From G020348385 sp964580235 (GTDB lineage: Bacteria; Acidobacteriota; Aminicenantia; Aminicenantales; Aminicenantaceae), in the NCBI GenBank assembly GCA_964580235.1, contig CAZOJY010000130.1, forward strand, positions 1-9,287: a stretch of DNA of 9,287 nucleotides, read 5' to 3'. Under the pieces are notes generated by a model. It was not told the origin of the DNA and made no database searches. It saw only the letters and a program-made list of their open reading frames with translations. Positions within the stretch are counted from its first letter, which is position 1, and every line of letters begins with the position of its first letter. A program made the translations under genes and the position numbers. Shown here piece by piece: positions 7,408 through 9,287 of this stretch.

Positions 7408-7413
7408 ATTATA
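7408..7413 (-). promoter_or_regulatory. Likely -10 element of the BNR-protein gene
   Basis: The minus strand reads TATAAT at 7413-7408, preceded by TGTA, about 65 bases upstream of the ATG. A -35 at 17 bases (TTTATT) is weak, but the region is strongly T-rich like an UP/-35 zone. The resulting leader would be about 60 nt with a strong AGGAGG at its end. Confidence 0.45.
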
Positions 7414-7589
7414 TACAAAAAATTGGGAAAAATAAAAAGGGCCTGAAAAAAGCCTCTATCACAGGAAAATGCAGCCGTCAGTTCGACATCGTTAGTTTAA
7501 CTGCTAGTTTTAAAAAAAGCCAAAAAGCCTGATCTGATAACTTGGGATTAAAAAAAGTGGGATGGAGCTCAGGCTCGAGAGATGATAAA
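7414..7589. other. Divergent intergenic region between BNR gene and URO-D-like gene
   Basis: No gene is seen. It contains two A-rich runs and the near-repeat TAGTTTAA / TAGTTTTAA (7493-7500 and 7505-7513). I find no convincing -35/-10 pair for the plus-strand gene; TTCGAC (7482-7487) with TAGTTT (7505-7510) at 17 bases is the best and is poor. Confidence 0.4.
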
Positions 7590-8648
7590 ATGGATCGAAG
7601 AAAACTCATGAACTGGAATGAGATTCCAAAAAGAAAGGATCCTCCGGATTTCGATAATGTGTTGGCGGTGCTCAGGCGCGAAGTGCCTGACCGGCCGACT
7701 CTGTTCGAGTTTTATTTCAACGAGAGAATATACGGCCGGGTCGTTTCCGGCCCCATCCCGACGGATCGAACGGCCTGGTGGAGACGTATCATTCACACGT
7801 TCCATCGGCTGGGGTATGATTTTGCCACGATTCTCCTTCCGGGCTTTCAATTTTCTGATCCTGGTCTTCGCGTGACCAAAGAAACCTTCTCTTTGAATGA
7901 AGGAGCCGTGATCCGGAATCAAAAGGAGTTCGAGGCCTTCGAGTGGCCGGATCCTGAAGAGGCGGATTATGATATGTTGACTCGGCTGCCGGAGGATATA
8001 CCGAAAGGGATGAAATTGATCCTGTATTCTCCAGACGGAGTTCTTGAGAATGTCATCAGATTGATGGGATTCGACACATTGTGTTTCAACCTCCATGATG
8101 ATCCGCAGCTGGTGGAGGATGTTTTCGAACAGGTCGGGTTCCGCCTGGTTGGATATTATGAAAGGGCCCTTCAGTATGATTGTGTCGGGGCCTGCCTGGT
8201 CAATGACGATTGGGGCTTCATCAGCAGCACGCTTATTTCTGCCGATGCGCTGCGGCGGTATGTTTTTCCCTGGTGCAAACAGATCGTCGAGATTTCTCAT
8301 GCAGCAGGCAAGCCGGTCATTCTGCATTCCTGCGGGCACTTTGAAAACATCATCGAAGATATCATCGAAGACATGCACTTCGACGGCCGCCACTCTTACG
8401 AAGACAACATCATGCCTGTCGAGGAAGCCTATGAAAAATATCATAATCGTATCGCCATTATCGGCGGCATCGATGTCAATTTTATCTGTGAATCGACTCC
8501 CGCTGAAGTTTACAAAAGATCCAAAGCCATGCTTGAGCGGGCGGTCGGGCGGGGAGGCTTTGCCTTGGGAACGGGAAACAGCGTGCCCGGATACATGCCG
8601 GATCAGAATTTTTTTGCCATCATCCGCGCTGCCCTGGACTTGCGTTAG
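7590..8648 (+). CDS. Uroporphyrinogen decarboxylase-like (URO-D fold) protein, probable corrinoid-methyltransferase relative
   Basis: The product is 352 residues from ATG 7590; ATG 7608 would give 346, and a TTG at 7542 would add 16 residues with no ribosome site. Neither ATG has a strong Shine-Dalgarno, and family members usually begin close to the DFDNVLAVLRREVPDRPTLF block, so I prefer 7590. The family is recognisable from RPTLFEFYFN (35-44), NDDWGFISSTLIS (205-217), LHSCGHF (245-251), GGID (292-295) and ALGTGNSVPGYMP (325-337). True HemE has an Arg-rich RQAGR motif near the N-terminus; it is absent, so this is not the heme enzyme. Relatives such as MtaA and CmuA move methyl groups from cobalamin to coenzyme M or folate using a His-x-Cys...Cys zinc site. 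Here H246-S-C248 is kept, but no Cys is seen at the expected third position near residues 327-331. Role and substrate are therefore open. It is cytoplasmic and followed by a DsrE-like gene. Confidence 0.88.
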   Translation: MDRRKLMNWNEIPKRKDPPDFDNVLAVLRREVPDRPTLFEFYFNERIYGRVVSGPIPTDRTAWWRRIIHTFHRLGYDFATILLPGFQFSDPGLRVTKETFSLNEGAVIRNQKEFEAFEWPDPEEADYDMLTRLPEDIPKGMKLILYSPDGVLENVIRLMGFDTLCFNLHDDPQLVEDVFEQVGFRLVGYYERALQYDCVGACLVNDDWGFISSTLISADALRRYVFPWCKQIVEISHAAGKPVILHSCGHFENIIEDIIEDMHFDGRHSYEDNIMPVEEAYEKYHNRIAIIGGIDVNFICESTPAEVYKRSKAMLERAVGRGGFALGTGNSVPGYMPDQNFFAIIRAALDLR

Positions 8649-8652
8649 ACCT

Positions 8653-8671
8653 TATGCAGCATGCTGTCATA
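8653..8671. promoter_or_regulatory. Inverted repeat upstream of the DsrE-like gene promoter
   Basis: TATG-CAGCATGCTG-T-CATA contains a perfect 10-bp palindrome (8657-8666) flanked by matching TATG/CATA. It lies just after the URO-D-like stop and 25 bases before the -35 of the next gene. It lacks a hairpin loop, so a protein-binding site is more likely than a terminator, but chance is possible. Confidence 0.25.
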
Positions 8672-8696
8672 ACTTGCCATCTTCATGTTTTTTGTT

Positions 8697-8726
8697 TTGA
8701 CTGTTTGAGATCAGACGGATTAGAAT
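8697..8726 (+). promoter_or_regulatory. Sigma-70-type promoter of the DsrE-like gene
   Basis: TTGACT (8697-8702) and TAGAAT (8721-8726) are separated by 18 bases; each differs from consensus at one position. They are placed 38 bases upstream of the ATG, giving a leader of about 30 nt. This suggests the gene is transcribed independently of the URO-D-like gene. Confidence 0.6.
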
Positions 8727-8764
8727 AGGGTCGGGTATAGGCGTGTTTCAAAGGAGAATATCGC

Positions 8765-9118
8765 ATGACAATTTTGTTTATCCTCAATGACGCTCCTTAC
8801 GGTACGGAAAAGGCCTACAACGCGTTGCGCATGGTGATGATGCTGCAAAAAGAACATGCTGATGTGGACGTCCATATTTTTTTGTTGGCAGATGCTGTGA
8901 CGTGTGCTCTTCCTGGTCAATCGACACCGCAGGGTTACTATAACATCGAGCGTATGCTGAAGGCTGCCATCAACAAAGGTGCCAAGGTGAAGGCCTGCGG
9001 GACCTGCACGGATACACGGGGCATCACAGGGCTTGCTTTGATCGAAGGAGTTGAAATCAGCACGATGAGTCAGCTTGTTATGTGGACAATTGAAGCAGAT
9101 AAAATCATGATGTTTTAG
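8765..9118 (+). CDS. DsrE/DsrF-like (YchN-type) sulfur-relay family protein
   Basis: This is a 117-residue cytoplasmic protein. It starts at ATG 8765 with AAGGAG eight bases upstream. The N-terminal strand TILFILNDAPYGTEKAYNALR (2-22) and the later ACGTCTDTRGI (77-87) are typical of the DsrE fold, a small flavodoxin-like alpha/beta domain that assembles as trimers or hexamers. Three cysteines are present: Cys47 in DAVTCAL and Cys78/Cys81 in CGTC. In the family, conserved cysteines can carry persulfide sulfur in relay pathways (DsrE in sulfur oxidisers, TusD in tRNA thiolation). No dsrF, dsrH, tusA or rhodanese gene is next to it, so a relay partner cannot be named. The length is normal and the start is well supported. 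The 116-bp gap and own promoter argue against strict cotranscription with the URO-D-like gene. Confidence 0.88.
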   Translation: MTILFILNDAPYGTEKAYNALRMVMMLQKEHADVDVHIFLLADAVTCALPGQSTPQGYYNIERMLKAAINKGAKVKACGTCTDTRGITGLALIEGVEISTMSQLVMWTIEADKIMMF

Positions 9119-9134
9119 CAGAACCTTTGCAGAA

Positions 9135-9158
9135 TCCCCCGCGGTTTGCCGCGAGGGA
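9135..9158 (+). terminator. GC-rich hairpin after the DsrE-like gene
   Basis: TCCC-C-CGCGG / TTTG / CCGCG-A-GGGA folds into a nine-base-pair stem with one C-A mismatch and a four-base loop, 16 bases past the stop codon. The downstream T-run is poor (ATTTGAC), so termination may be incomplete. It is followed at once by a sequence resembling a class C group II intron start. Confidence 0.5.
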
Positions 9159-9165
9159 ATTTGAC

Positions 9166-9287
9166 GTGAGCCTGGCATGACGAAGACGCCGACCTTCTGG
9201 TGGAAACGCTGGAAGTAAAACGCCCGCCGTCACCGGACGGAAGGGCAACGCCAACAAGGCAAGGGCAGTTTCCAGAGATGGGGCGTC
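9166..9287 (+). ncRNA. Possible 5' end of a class C group II intron (continues past the window)
   Basis: The sequence from 9166 starts GTGAGCCTGGCATGACG. This is close to the GTGYGCCCGGCATG opening I recall for bacterial class C introns such as the Oceanobacillus iheyensis one. The placement fits: class C introns insert directly after intrinsic-terminator hairpins, and one lies at 9135-9158. The remaining bases look structured: GACGCC at 9185-9190 can pair with GGCGTC at 9282-9287, and CCGTC (9227-9231) with GACGG (9236-9240). No start codon with a ribosome site is seen. Domains II-VI and any reverse transcriptase gene would lie outside the window, so this is an inference from about 17 bases plus context. 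Confidence 0.42.

Noticed and set aside
7542..7589. Upstream TTG start for the URO-D-like gene
   Set aside because: It has no ribosome binding site, and the 16 added residues do not look like the family N-terminus.
7569..8444. 291-codon open frame on the minus strand
   Set aside because: It is antisense to the URO-D-like gene, which has clear family motifs in the plus frame.
9187..9287. Open plus-strand frame at the right edge
   Set aside because: It follows a stop, has no ribosome site or familiar sequence, and the stretch is better explained as structured RNA.

Overview
The window reads as a chromosomal stretch of a Gram-negative bacterium. The best guess is the Acidobacteriota and their relatives, such as the Aminicenantes lineage. 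This is inferred from gene types: a PASTA-less Ser/Thr kinase fused to a polytopic membrane module, a secreted VPS10/sortilin-like BNR-repeat protein, a uroporphyrinogen-decarboxylase-like methyltransferase homologue and a DsrE-like protein. No marker gene settles it. Bases 1-960 look visibly more AT-rich than the rest.

Left part (1-1389, minus strand) is decayed and mobile. A DDE transposase gene runs off the left edge and carries an in-frame TAA. Bases 600-972 hold no gene but are dense in inverted and degenerate repeats, including a possible 205-bp element with 11-bp terminal inverted repeats. That element's right end falls exactly where a TolC-family outer-membrane protein gene loses its homology. 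Only about the first 139 codons of that gene remain, with promoter, ribosome binding site and signal peptide intact.

Centre (1704-7342, minus strand) holds two large intact genes in the same direction: the secreted 955-residue BNR protein (upstream, first transcribed) and the 878-residue membrane Ser/Thr kinase, 134 bp apart. The gap holds a perfect 8-bp-arm palindrome and a possible promoter, so the kinase may be separately controlled.

Right part (7590-9287, plus strand) starts from a region divergent to the BNR gene. It holds a uroporphyrinogen-decarboxylase-like protein, then a DsrE-like small sulfur-relay-type protein with its own good sigma-70-type promoter. A GC-rich hairpin follows the DsrE gene. 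Seven bases beyond that hairpin the sequence begins GTGAGCCTGGCATGACG, which resembles the 5' end of bacterial class C group II introns. These introns characteristically insert just after terminators, so the window probably ends inside one. This is the most interesting lead. The rest is largely ordinary accessory and housekeeping content.
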